A program made the translations under genes and the position numbers. A stretch of 64,000 nucleotides of DNA from assembly GCA_964523405.1 (NCBI GenBank), contig CAZGAQ010000020.1, positions 25,157-89,156 of the forward strand, read 5' to 3'. Within the stretch, counting starts at the first letter, position 1, and each line of letters starts with the position of its first letter. This stretch comes from CAZGAQ01 sp964523405. Lineage in GTDB: Bacteria > Planctomycetota > Phycisphaerae > UBA1845 > Fen-1342. The notes under the pieces are model-generated. The model was not told where the DNA came from and did not search any database. It saw nothing but the letters and a program-made list of their open reading frames with translations. Of the stretch, positions 37,391 to 45,300 are shown piece after piece.

Positions 37391-38290
37391 ATGGAATGGC
37401 CCAATTTCCACCATCTGCTGTACTTCTGGACCGTGGCCCGCGAGGGGAGCATCCTGGCCGCCTGCCGGAAGCTCTACGTGTCCCAGCCGACGGTCTCCGC
37501 TCAGATCAAGGCGCTGGAACGTTCGTTCGGCCAGCCGCTGTTCACGCGCCGTGGCCGGCGTCTCGAGCTGACCGAGCTCGGGCACGTCGTGCTGCGCTAC
37601 GCCGATGAGATCTTTACGCTGGGACGCGAACTGGCGGAAACAGTGCGGGGTCGGCCGGCGGGCCGCGCGCTGCGGTTCGTCGTTGGCATCGCGGACGTGG
37701 TGCCGAAGCTCATCGCTTATCGGCTTCTCGAACCGGCCCTGGAACTGCCGGAACCGGTCGAGCTGGTTTGCCGGGAGGGCAAGCCTGAGCAACTCTTGGC
37801 CGCCCTGGCGGTCCACGATCTCGACGTCGTCCTCACGGACGCCCCGCTGGGACCGAACGTAAACGTGCGCGCGTTCAGCCATCTGCTCGGCGAATGCGGA
37901 TTAGCTGTCTTCGGGATACCCAGCCTGGCGCGCAAGTACCGCAAGGACTTCCCGAAGTCACTGACGGAAGCCCCGCTACTCCTGCCGACCGAAACATGCA
38001 CGGCCCGGCGCGCCCTCAACCAATGGTTCTTCGCGCAGGACATCTCGCCGCGGATCGCGGGGCAGTTTGACGACAGCGCCCTGCTGAAGGCCTTTGGACA
38101 GGCGGGCCGGGGGGTGTTCTTCGCCCCCGCCGCGATCGCTCCCGAAATCGAGCAGCAGTACGGGGTCGAGAAGATTGGAGCCGTGCACCAGATCCGCGAG
38201 CGGTTTTACGCCATCTCGGTCGAACGCCGGGTCCGGCACCCGGCCGTGATGGCCATCTCTGGCGCCGCCAAGCGCGAGCTGTTCCGCTAG
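37391..38290 (+). CDS. NhaR-like LysR-family transcriptional regulator
   Basis: 299 residues. The winged helix (NFHHLLYFWTVAREGSILAA, CRKLYVSQPTVSAQIKALER, FGQPLFTRRGRRLELTELG) and C-terminal end (RERFYAISVERRVRHPAVMAI) closely follow the NhaR subgroup, whose E. coli member activates the nhaA Na+/H+ antiporter gene in response to Na+. No antiporter is present here. Instead, two identical promoter modules flank the gene and point to hpf-htpX on the left and the site-2 protease-TerC-channel genes on the right. The ATG at 37391 lies 12 bp after the box, giving a short leader. Confidence 0.92.
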   Translation: MEWPNFHHLLYFWTVAREGSILAACRKLYVSQPTVSAQIKALERSFGQPLFTRRGRRLELTELGHVVLRYADEIFTLGRELAETVRGRPAGRALRFVVGIADVVPKLIAYRLLEPALELPEPVELVCREGKPEQLLAALAVHDLDVVLTDAPLGPNVNVRAFSHLLGECGLAVFGIPSLARKYRKDFPKSLTEAPLLLPTETCTARRALNQWFFAQDISPRIAGQFDDSALLKAFGQAGRGVFFAPAAIAPEIEQQYGVEKIGAVHQIRERFYAISVERRVRHPAVMAISGAAKRELFR

Positions 38291-38327
38291 GTCTGCGGCG
38301 AAGAACCAGGCCCGCTACGCCGGCCAC

Positions 38328-38395
38328 ATATCGAAAGCACCTATATAGCGATGCCCAGGATTCTATTTGTCGCTATGTCAGCGCGCGCCAATACT
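38328..38395 (+). promoter_or_regulatory. LysR-activated promoter for the site-2 protease gene (rightward copy)
   Basis: ATATCGAAAGCACCTATAT (38328-38346) is the same ATAT-N11-ATAT box as upstream of hpf, then 14 bp, TTCTATTTGTC (38361-38371) with -35 TTGTCG (38367-38372), a 17-bp spacer and -10 AATACT (38390-38395). Every spacing equals that of the leftward copy. The predicted transcript start near 38402 is 59 bp before the protease ATG at 38461. Confidence 0.82.
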
Positions 38396-38460
38396 TCAGA
38401 CGTCCGGCGGGAGTGGTCCTGCCGAGAAGGCATTGCAGAACGAAGAGAGGATCTGCGGCA

Positions 38461-39660
38461 ATGAAATGGAGCTGGCCTATCGCGAGGTTCGCGGGGATTG
38501 ACGTGAAGATCCACGCGACGTTCCTGCTGATCGTGGCTCTTGGGGCAATGCAGTGGAGCGCCTTCGGACTCCCGGGCATGGCCTTTGGGGCGCTGCTCAT
38601 GCTCGCCCTGTTCCTGTGCGTGACGCTGCACGAGTTCGGCCACGGCCTGGTCGCGCAGCGTTTCGGTATCCCGGTGCGGGAGATTGTCCTGCTGCCAATT
38701 GGCGGCGTGGCCGCCCTGGCGCGCAACCCATCCAAGCCGCTGCACGAGCTGCTGATTGCGGCGGCTGGCCCGGCCGTCAACGTGGTTCTCGCGGTCGTCC
38801 TGAGCCTGATGTTGGGGTTGCACGCCAGTTGGAATGAGCTGTCGCCGGGGCACCTGCTGAAGGCGTTCGGTGCCGGGCCGTCCTTGGCAACCGCACTCAT
38901 CTGGTTGCTCAACGCGAACATCGCTTTGGCCCTGTTCAACCTGATTCCAGCCTTCCCCATGGACGGCGGGCGGATCCTGCGGGGTCTGCTCGGATTCGTG
39001 ACTGACTGGGGCCGCGCGACGCGGATCGCGGCCGTTACCGGCCAGGTCGTCGCGGTGGGCATGTTCCTCTTCGCCATCTTCGGCGGTCAGGTCATGCTCG
39101 GCATCATCGCAGCGTTCATCTTCCTGGCGGCCGGGTCAACCTACGCCGAGGAGCAGGCCCGTTCGGTGCTGTCCACCTGGCGCGTAGGTGACGCGTACAA
39201 CAAGCACGCGCTTACGTTGACGGAACATGACCGCGTCAGCCGCGTGGTGGATTACCTGCTGACGAGTTACCAGCCGGACTTCGCGGTCCTGCGTGGCCGT
39301 GAGCTGGTGGGCGTCGTGCTCCGCGACAAGGTGCTCGAAGCTCTCCGCACCCTGCCAATGGACACGACGGTCGACCGGCTGATGCTCCGCGATGTGCCGC
39401 GCATTCCCGCCGAAACGCCCCTCGACGCCGTGACCGAGCGGCTGCGTGAGGTCGAGTGTAGGGTGGCGGCCATATATCATGGTTCGCACTTTGCGGGTCT
39501 GGTCAGCGCGGACGACTTGGCCGAAGCGCACCTGGTCCTGACCTTCGTCCGGCGGGAGGCCAACCGCAGTCCGGTCAACGGCTCAGCCAGTGACGAACAC
39601 CTGCCCTTCTCGTCGGCACGGGCCAGCCGATCTGAGGAAGTGCTGTCCGGCACACGCTAA
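38461..39660 (+). CDS. Site-2 protease (M50) with CBS domains
   Basis: 399 residues from the ATG at 38461; 16 extra codons upstream would cover a leader without a site. Intramembrane zinc motif H57-E-F-G-H61 (VTLHEFGHGLVAQRF), third ligand D168 in NLIPAFPMDGGRILRG, six or so helices, then two CBS-type repeats (residues about 240-360: VSRVVDYLLTSYQPDFAVLR; DTTVDRLMLRDVPRIPAETP). M50/CBS proteases cut membrane-embedded substrates and may be gated by nucleotides. First gene of the rightward transcript, 61 bp before terC. Confidence 0.94.
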   Translation: MKWSWPIARFAGIDVKIHATFLLIVALGAMQWSAFGLPGMAFGALLMLALFLCVTLHEFGHGLVAQRFGIPVREIVLLPIGGVAALARNPSKPLHELLIAAAGPAVNVVLAVVLSLMLGLHASWNELSPGHLLKAFGAGPSLATALIWLLNANIALALFNLIPAFPMDGGRILRGLLGFVTDWGRATRIAAVTGQVVAVGMFLFAIFGGQVMLGIIAAFIFLAAGSTYAEEQARSVLSTWRVGDAYNKHALTLTEHDRVSRVVDYLLTSYQPDFAVLRGRELVGVVLRDKVLEALRTLPMDTTVDRLMLRDVPRIPAETPLDAVTERLREVECRVAAIYHGSHFAGLVSADDLAEAHLVLTFVRREANRSPVNGSASDEHLPFSSARASRSEEVLSGTR

Positions 39661-39721
39661 CCGGCTCTTGTGCCGCCTGACCGAGTCCGATGGCTGACCT
39701 GTTGGATTAGCGGAGCGATCG

Positions 39722-40831
39722 ATGTTCTGGATGTACGCTGGCTTCGTGGCCCTGGTCCTGCTGCTCCTGGCGCTGGACCTGGGCGTCTTTCACCGCAAGG
39801 CGCACGTCGTCTCGATCAAGGAGGCGCTGGGCTGGTCTACCTTCTGGGTCGCCCTGGGACTGGCGTTCGGCGCGTTCATCTACTTCGGCTATGAGCACCA
39901 CTGGCTCGGCCTGGGGCTGACGCCGGACATGATGACGGTCGCCCCGCAGACGGTCGACGGGATCGGGACGATTTACAACGACGGGTCCTCCGCCGTGGTG
40001 AAGTACATTACCGGCTACCTCGTCGAGAAGTCGTTGGCGGTGGACAATATCTTCGTCATCGCCATGCTCTTCGCCTTCTTCGCCGTGCCGGCGATGTACC
40101 AGCACCGTGTGCTGTTCTGGGGCATCGTCGGCGCGCTGCTCATGCGCGGCGTCATGATCGCGGTCGGTGCCCAGTTGATTCAGCAGTTCACCTGGATCAT
40201 CTATGTGTTCGGCGCCTTCCTGATTCTCACCGGCGTCAAGATGCTCGCCCTGAAGGCGGCACACACCGACCCGAACAAGAATATTGTCGTGCGGCTGACG
40301 CGACGGTTAATACCCATCACGGAGCGCTTTCACGGCCAGCACTTCTTCGTGCGGGCCGGTTCCGCCGCGGGCCGGGAACCGGCGCTGCCGGGAGGCGTAA
40401 TGGAGTCGGACCGCGTTGTTCAGGCGGCCAGCCCCGGCGCGCTTCTGGCTACGCCACTGCTCCTGGCTCTGATCATGGTGGAGTTTACGGACCTGATCTT
40501 CGCGGTCGATTCGATTCCGGCGATCTTTGCCATCACGGCCGACCCGTTCCTGGTTTTCACCAGCAACGTGTTCGCCATCCTGGGCCTGCGCAGCCTGTAT
40601 TTCGCTCTGGCGGGCATGATCGACCGCTTCCAGTACCTCAAGGTGTCCCTCGCCTTCGTGCTCATGATCGTCGGCGTGAAGATGATGACCCATACTTGGT
40701 TGAAGCAATTGCTCGGCCAGCACTTCAACCTCTACTTGCTCGCCGTGGTTCTGGGAGTCCTGCTGGCCGGCGTGCTGGCCTCGCTCCTGAAGCCCACGCG
40801 AGCTCGGCCGGTGTCCGGAGCTCAGCCATGA
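39722..40831 (+). CDS. TerC-family integral membrane protein
   Basis: 369 residues, nine or so helices. TerC/Alx signatures: LDLGVFHRKAHVVSIKEALG, YLVEKSLAVDNIFVIAMLFAFF, RVLFWGIVGALLMRGVMI, LIMVEFTDLIFAVDSIPAIFAITADPFLVFTSNVFAILGLRSLYF. Acidic residues in these helices (ALDL, SLAVDN, DLIFAVDS) bind Mn2+ in the family, which exports manganese and protects exported proteins in alkaline or tellurite stress. GGAG lies 7 bp before the ATG. The stop overlaps the next start (ATGA). Confidence 0.95.
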   Translation: MFWMYAGFVALVLLLLALDLGVFHRKAHVVSIKEALGWSTFWVALGLAFGAFIYFGYEHHWLGLGLTPDMMTVAPQTVDGIGTIYNDGSSAVVKYITGYLVEKSLAVDNIFVIAMLFAFFAVPAMYQHRVLFWGIVGALLMRGVMIAVGAQLIQQFTWIIYVFGAFLILTGVKMLALKAAHTDPNKNIVVRLTRRLIPITERFHGQHFFVRAGSAAGREPALPGGVMESDRVVQAASPGALLATPLLLALIMVEFTDLIFAVDSIPAIFAITADPFLVFTSNVFAILGLRSLYFALAGMIDRFQYLKVSLAFVLMIVGVKMMTHTWLKQLLGQHFNLYLLAVVLGVLLAGVLASLLKPTRARPVSGAQP

Positions 40832-41637
40832 TTGCCTTCTGCAAGCGCATCGCAGCGAACGCGCTGTTCCAGGACGCGATCATCGGCGTGATCGTCCTCA
40901 ACGCAATGCTCCTCGGACTGGAGACCTCGCCGCGCATCATGCAATCAGCCGGGAATGGGTTGCTCGCGCTCAACTGGATCATTCAGGCGATCTTTGTGTT
41001 TGAGATCGCCGTCCGCATCCTGGCACACTGGCCCAGGCCGACGGCATTCTTCCGCGGTGGTTGGAACGTGTTCGACTTCGTCGTGGTAGCGGTCGCGTTC
41101 CTGCCGGCTAGCGGTGGTTTCGCGACGATCGGCCGACTGCTCCGCCTGTTGCGGGTGACCCGACTGGTCTCGGTCTTCCCGCAGCTTCGGCTAATCATCA
41201 GCACGATGCTCCTCTCGATCCCGTCGATGGGGCACGTGGTCCTGCTGTTGAGCCTGCTGCTGTACGTCTATGGGATTGCCGGTGTCTACATGTTCCGAGA
41301 CGCCGACCCGACGCATTGGGGCACGCTGGGAGCGGCGCTGCTTTCGCTCTTTCAGGTCGTCACCCTCGAAGGCTGGACCGAGTTGCAGCGGGCGCTACTC
41401 CCGGAGCACCCCTGGGCGTGGGTCTTCTTCGCCAGTTTCATCGTCGTGGCCGTTTTCGTAGTGATCAACCTCTTCATCGCGGTGGTCATCAACAATCTGG
41501 AGAAGGCCCGGGAGAAGGAACAACAAATTGCGGATGCCAGCAGCCCGGAGCATGAAGTGCTTGCGCGGGTCGCCGCGCTCCGCCGGGAGATTGAGGAACT
41601 CGACTCGGCCCTCAGGATGAAAGCCCTGCAGCGCTAA
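40828..41637 (+). CDS. Six-TM voltage-gated-type cation channel
   Basis: 269 residues from the ATG that overlaps the terC stop. Six transmembrane helices; S4 carries regularly spaced arginines (RLLRLLRVTRLVSVFPQLR); the pore loop has FQVVTLEGWTE, close to the TLESW filter of NaChBac-type bacterial sodium channels. A coiled coil ends the protein (INNLEKAREKEQQIADASSP, then REIEELDSALRMKA), as in NaChBac tetramers. A Na+ or mixed cation channel is likely, translationally coupled to TerC. Confidence 0.9.
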   Translation: MIAFCKRIAANALFQDAIIGVIVLNAMLLGLETSPRIMQSAGNGLLALNWIIQAIFVFEIAVRILAHWPRPTAFFRGGWNVFDFVVVAVAFLPASGGFATIGRLLRLLRVTRLVSVFPQLRLIISTMLLSIPSMGHVVLLLSLLLYVYGIAGVYMFRDADPTHWGTLGAALLSLFQVVTLEGWTELQRALLPEHPWAWVFFASFIVVAVFVVINLFIAVVINNLEKAREKEQQIADASSPEHEVLARVAALRREIEELDSALRMKALQR

Positions 41638-41646
41638 TGAAGTGTA

Positions 41647-41934
41647 GTGAAAGCGATGATCTTGAAGACCGCTCGAAAGCTCGTCGTGCTTGTCATCGGC
41701 GGAACCGCGCTGCTCCTTGGCGTGATCATGCTCGTTACGCCCGGGCCGGGCATCGTCGGCATTCTCGCCGGCCTGGCGATTCTGGCGACCGAGTTCATTT
41801 GGGCCCGGACCTTGCTCAAGCGCATAAAGGAGCGTGCGGCGGCGCTGATGCCCGCAAGGTCGGATCCAGGTGCCACGCGCGCCGCATCTACAGCAGCAGG
41901 AGGCTCGCCGCCATCACCGCCATGCCGGCCATGA
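41647..41934 (+). CDS. PGPGW-type small membrane protein
   Basis: 95 residues from a GTG (an ATG three codons later is equally likely). Two transmembrane helices around LVTPGPGIVGILAGLAILATEFIWA, the TPGPG hallmark of the family often found with TerC. Function unknown. The last 25 residues (PARSDPGATRAASTAAGG...) are low-complexity and may reflect a decayed 3' end next to the scarred region downstream. Confidence 0.82.
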   Translation: MKAMILKTARKLVVLVIGGTALLLGVIMLVTPGPGIVGILAGLAILATEFIWARTLLKRIKERAAALMPARSDPGATRAASTAAGGSPPSPPCRP

Positions 41935-42595
41935 CTCCGTAGATCACCTGGGGCGGCTGTCGGAGGAGTCACTCCCGCAGGACCGGGCTCAAATGGGCAT
42001 GCCGCGGCGGCGGCACCCAACGCCGTGGGCGCGGTGGCTGTCCCCAATCCCGCTCCGCGCGGCCGTCCCGTCGGTCACGGTGCGGTTCATGACCTGCCTC
42101 ACGTTGCCGTTGGCGTCGTAGAACAGCGGGTAGTTCGTCGCCGCCAGGTTCCCGCCGCCCACCGCGCCGCCGGTCCAGGGCTTGGCGTCGCCGCCCGTGC
42201 GAGCCCCGATTTTCTACCGCCGCCGGCTTGACGCAACGCGCAAAACGAGGCCGGCGGCGGGCGGGCGGCATGGCGAAAAATAGCCATTTTGCATATGCCT
42301 CCGGCGTGGCGCCGGGCCACGGGGCATGGCCACCGAACTGCGCCGGGAGTGGGGCCAGCCCTGGCAAGAGTGCTCATGCGCGTTGGCGAAAGTTCGCCAG
42401 TTCGATTTCGCCGCCTCAAGAGTACCGGCGCACGGGCCGACCAACTGATGGCACAGCGTTGCCCCGGGCGTCTCGACGCGCGCACCAGCCCATACCGTTG
42501 GCGGCAGCCCGGCGTCACCGAAAGACCGCCCGCAACCACCAGTTGTGCAATCGAGGTCCGGCTTGAATACTCCTGTGTCTGCCCCGGTTGCCCCC
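41935..42595 (-). pseudogene. Scar region with an RHS/YD-repeat fragment
   Basis: On the minus strand at about 42060-42210 one frame reads RTGGDAKPWTGGAVGGGNLA, then YPLFYDANGNVRQVMNRTV: the YDANGNV signature of RHS/YD-repeat proteins. A stop codon lies just upstream and the similarity ends after about 50 codons, so it is a remnant. A further frame (about 41890-41965 minus) ends in a hydrophobic segment, VIYGVMAGMAVMAASLLLL, which looks like the last helix of another lost gene. The rest of the 660 bp shows nothing I can name. Confidence 0.6.
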
Positions 42596-43141
42596 ATGAT
42601 CGACCTGCCCGCATCCGTATGGCTGGCGGGTCGGCTGGCTGGGCTGGACAAATTCCTGGAGGATGCCGCGCTCGGCTTTCATTGGGCCATGCTTGATCAA
42701 TTGGAGGCCGGCGTCTACATCGTCGACCCACAACGCCGCATCCGATACTGGTCGGTGGGTGCCGAGCGGATCACCGGCTATACGGCGCGCGAAGCCCTGT
42801 GTCACCCCTGTTCGGGCGGCTTGCTCGAGCACGTGGACGCCCAAGGGCGGCGTTTGTGCACCGAAGGCTGCCCGCTGGCGGCCGTGATGACGGACGGGCG
42901 ACAGCGTTCCGCCGACGTCTTTCTGCACCACAAGGACGGCCACCGCGTGCCGGTGCGCGTGTGCGGCGAGGCGATTCGCGACTGGCGGGGCCGCATCATC
43001 GGCTCATTCGAGACGTTCAGCGACACGAGCGAATTGACCGCTGCGGCCGAGCGGATTCGCGCACTGGAGGCTGCGGCGTACCTCGATGCGCTCGCCGGAC
43101 GCGGGTCCGCACGAGCCGCGAAGGTCGATCTTCACGTCTGA
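42596..43141 (+). CDS. PAS-domain protein ending where a GGDEF domain would start
   Basis: 181 residues from the ATG at 42596 (a GTG at 42545 adds 17). One PAS domain (about 40-150: LDQLEAGVYIVDPQRRIRYW, ERITGYTAREALCHPCSGGL, with a cysteine-rich insertion CTEGCPL, FLHHKDGHRVPVRV) followed by a short coiled coil, AAERIRALEAAAYLDALAG. In many signalling proteins LE.AYLDALTGLxNRR opens the GGDEF domain. Here it breaks after LAGRGSARAAK and stops, so the output domain is lost. It could be a free sensor but is more probably a truncated diguanylate cyclase. Confidence 0.7.
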   Translation: MIDLPASVWLAGRLAGLDKFLEDAALGFHWAMLDQLEAGVYIVDPQRRIRYWSVGAERITGYTAREALCHPCSGGLLEHVDAQGRRLCTEGCPLAAVMTDGRQRSADVFLHHKDGHRVPVRVCGEAIRDWRGRIIGSFETFSDTSELTAAAERIRALEAAAYLDALAGRGSARAAKVDLHV

Positions 43142-43314
43142 TTCCGGCAATCGTCCTCGATCTGCGGGGCCTTGCACATTTTGGACCCGCGCTGCGTGGA
43201 CCTGCGCGGTCGATACCACCGGGGGCGCTCCAACGCACCGCAACGATTGCAGCTGCGGGGCATCGAATTGTCGGTTTCTGTCGGGCGTGTGTTCGCATGG
43301 GAGCTATCCCGCAG

Positions 43315-43332
43315 TATACTTGTCCTATACAA
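43315..43332 (+). promoter_or_regulatory. MarR-gene promoter with inverted repeat
   Basis: A -10-like TATACT (43315-43320) with a weak -35 TTCGCA 17 bp upstream (43292-43297) runs into TTGT-CCTAT-ACAA (43320-43332), an inverted repeat that would cover the transcription start. The MarR ATG is 18 bp further. Autorepression is the usual arrangement for this family. Confidence 0.4.
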
Positions 43333-43350
43333 CGATTGCTGAGGACAAGG

Positions 43351-43851
43351 ATGCCCGCCAAGCTCGTGCGGCAAGCCGAACGGCTCTACGCGGTCTTCGT
43401 CGAACTGGTCCGGCGCTACCAATTCCGGGACCGGGATCAGGTCGTCTGTCACGGCCTGTCGATCTCGCAGTGCTACACGCTCAACGCACTCGCGCAGCGC
43501 GAATCCATGACGATGACTGAGCTGGCCCGGCACCTGTGCTTGAAGCTCAGCACGATGACGCGGGTCGTGGATCACCTGGTTTCCGGCGGGGTGGCCACCC
43601 GCGGGGACGATCCGAACGACCGCCGGGTGTGTTGCGTGCGGATCACGAAAGTAGGGCGGGCCGTCGTCGCGCGTGTTCGGTCGGAACTTGTGGCGGAATA
43701 CGAGGCCGTCCTGCGCACCGTGCCCGCGGCGAGCCGCGAGGCCGTGATCGACGCCCTGTCCAGCTTGCTGGAAGCGTTTCAGGAGCGACAACGGCGACAG
43801 ACGCGTTGCTTGCAGCGCAGGGATACTGGAGCGCCGTCGCCGCCATCGTGA
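43351..43851 (+). CDS. MarR-family transcriptional regulator
   Basis: 166 residues from the ATG at 43351 (GAGGA upstream). Winged helix: LSISQCYTLNALAQRESMTM, TELARHLCLKLSTMTRVVDH, LVSGGVATRGDDPNDRRVCC, VRITKVGRAVVARV; the DPNDRR wing motif is diagnostic. The dimer helices follow. Two adjacent cysteines in the wing (RRVCCVRI) could be redox-active, though this is speculation. Targets are unknown; the divergent neighbour is the PAS remnant and the downstream neighbour a propeller protein. Confidence 0.92.
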   Translation: MPAKLVRQAERLYAVFVELVRRYQFRDRDQVVCHGLSISQCYTLNALAQRESMTMTELARHLCLKLSTMTRVVDHLVSGGVATRGDDPNDRRVCCVRITKVGRAVVARVRSELVAEYEAVLRTVPAASREAVIDALSSLLEAFQERQRRQTRCLQRRDTGAPSPPS

Positions 43852-43932
43852 TGCCGAACGCAGCGAGCGAACGCCTCTAGGAGAGATTCGGATTTCCACG
43901 GGTCGGCTTGCTGAAGGCCGTCGGTTGGAAGT

Positions 43933-45261
43933 ATGGGCGATAGCACGAAATCGTGCTCTGGCAGCGAATCCTGTGCGACGCCGCAGGCGCGCCGCGCCGC
44001 ATCCAGCCGGTGGCTGATATGTGCGTGCTGTGCCGCCGCCGCGTGCAGCGGCTCTGGTGCGGCAGCCGACGACGCAGCGGGCGCGCGTGTCACCGCAAGT
44101 TGGCCGCAATGGGGTGGTCCCACGCGCGATTTCAAAGTGGATGTCCGCGGCCTGGCGGACAAATGGCCGGACGACGGTCCCAGGCAGTTGTGGAACCGCC
44201 CGCTGGGTGAAGGCTATTCCGCCATCGTGGCCGACGCGCAGCGGCTCTACACAATGTATCGGAAAGGTGACGACGAGCTTGTGGCGGCCTTGCACGCGGA
44301 CACCGGCGAAACGGTTTGGGAGCACCGCTATTCAGCGCCGCGGTACGCCGAGCAGGACCCGCAGCATGGGGCGGGACCGCACGCCACTCCGCTGCTGCTG
44401 GGCGATCGGGTCGTCGCCGTCGGCGCCACCGGCCTCCTGCACTGCCTGGACGCCGCGACCGGCCGCGTGCTGTGGTCGCACAACCTGGTCAAGGACTTCG
44501 GCGGGCGCGTGCTGTACTACGGCTACGCCAACAGCCCGCTGGCCTACGAGGACAACATCATTGTGCTCGTCGGCGGCGAGACCTGCGGCGTCGTCGCTCT
44601 GAAGCGGACGGACGGGGCCGTCGTCTGGAAGAGCGGGCCGTGCGAGATCAGCTACGCCTCGCCGATTCTGATCAACGTCGACGGCCAGGATCAGGTCGTG
44701 TTCTTCTCCCCCGACGAGGTCATCGGCATGGATGTCAAGGGCGGCACCTTCCTGTGGCGCCGCACGGTGGCCAATTTCTGCAAGACGAACTGCACGACGG
44801 CGATCTGGGGCGAAGGAAACCTGCTCTGGGCCGCGACCAAGAGCGTCGGCGGCACGCGCGTGTTGAAACTGAGCCAGAAGGACGGCCAGACCAGCGTGGA
44901 GCAGGTTTGGTTGAACCGCAAAGTGCGGCTCGACTTCTGGAATGCCATCCGCATCGGCGACTACGTGTGCGCGGCCAGCGGCGACAACGTGACCTTCCTG
45001 TCTCTGATCGACATCAAGACCGGGGAGGTCCTGCTCAAGGAGCGCGGCTTCGGGCAAGTCAACGGCCTCCACGCCGATGGCAAGCTGATCTTCCTGAACG
45101 ACGGCGGCACGCTGACACTGGCGAAAGTCTCTCGTGAGAAGATTGAGGTTGTGTCGAGCGCGCAGCTCCTGAATTCCGTGACTTGGACCGTACCCACGCT
45201 GGTGGGCACGAGATTGTACATCCGAGACCGGGAGCGCATCCTGGCCTTGGACCTGGGTTAG
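43933..45261 (+). CDS. PQQ-like beta-propeller protein
   Basis: 442 residues; the first ATG precedes a basic region and a hydrophobic, cysteine-containing segment (SRWLICACCAAAACSGSGAA) that is probably a lipoprotein or Sec signal. The rest is a PQQ/BamB-type propeller with repeats such as LHADTGETVWEHRY, LDAATGRVLWSHNLVKD, LKRTDGAVVWKSG and IDIKTGEVLLKERGF. No PQQ ligand set or dehydrogenase Asp is obvious, so it is probably a structural or scaffolding propeller in the periplasm. It precedes the S41 peptidase gene by 39 bp. Confidence 0.83.
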   Translation: MGDSTKSCSGSESCATPQARRAASSRWLICACCAAAACSGSGAAADDAAGARVTASWPQWGGPTRDFKVDVRGLADKWPDDGPRQLWNRPLGEGYSAIVADAQRLYTMYRKGDDELVAALHADTGETVWEHRYSAPRYAEQDPQHGAGPHATPLLLGDRVVAVGATGLLHCLDAATGRVLWSHNLVKDFGGRVLYYGYANSPLAYEDNIIVLVGGETCGVVALKRTDGAVVWKSGPCEISYASPILINVDGQDQVVFFSPDEVIGMDVKGGTFLWRRTVANFCKTNCTTAIWGEGNLLWAATKSVGGTRVLKLSQKDGQTSVEQVWLNRKVRLDFWNAIRIGDYVCAASGDNVTFLSLIDIKTGEVLLKERGFGQVNGLHADGKLIFLNDGGTLTLAKVSREKIEVVSSAQLLNSVTWTVPTLVGTRLYIRDRERILALDLG

Positions 45262-45300
45262 TTGACGGCAGAGGATTGTGCCAGTAGCAGAGGCAATCAC

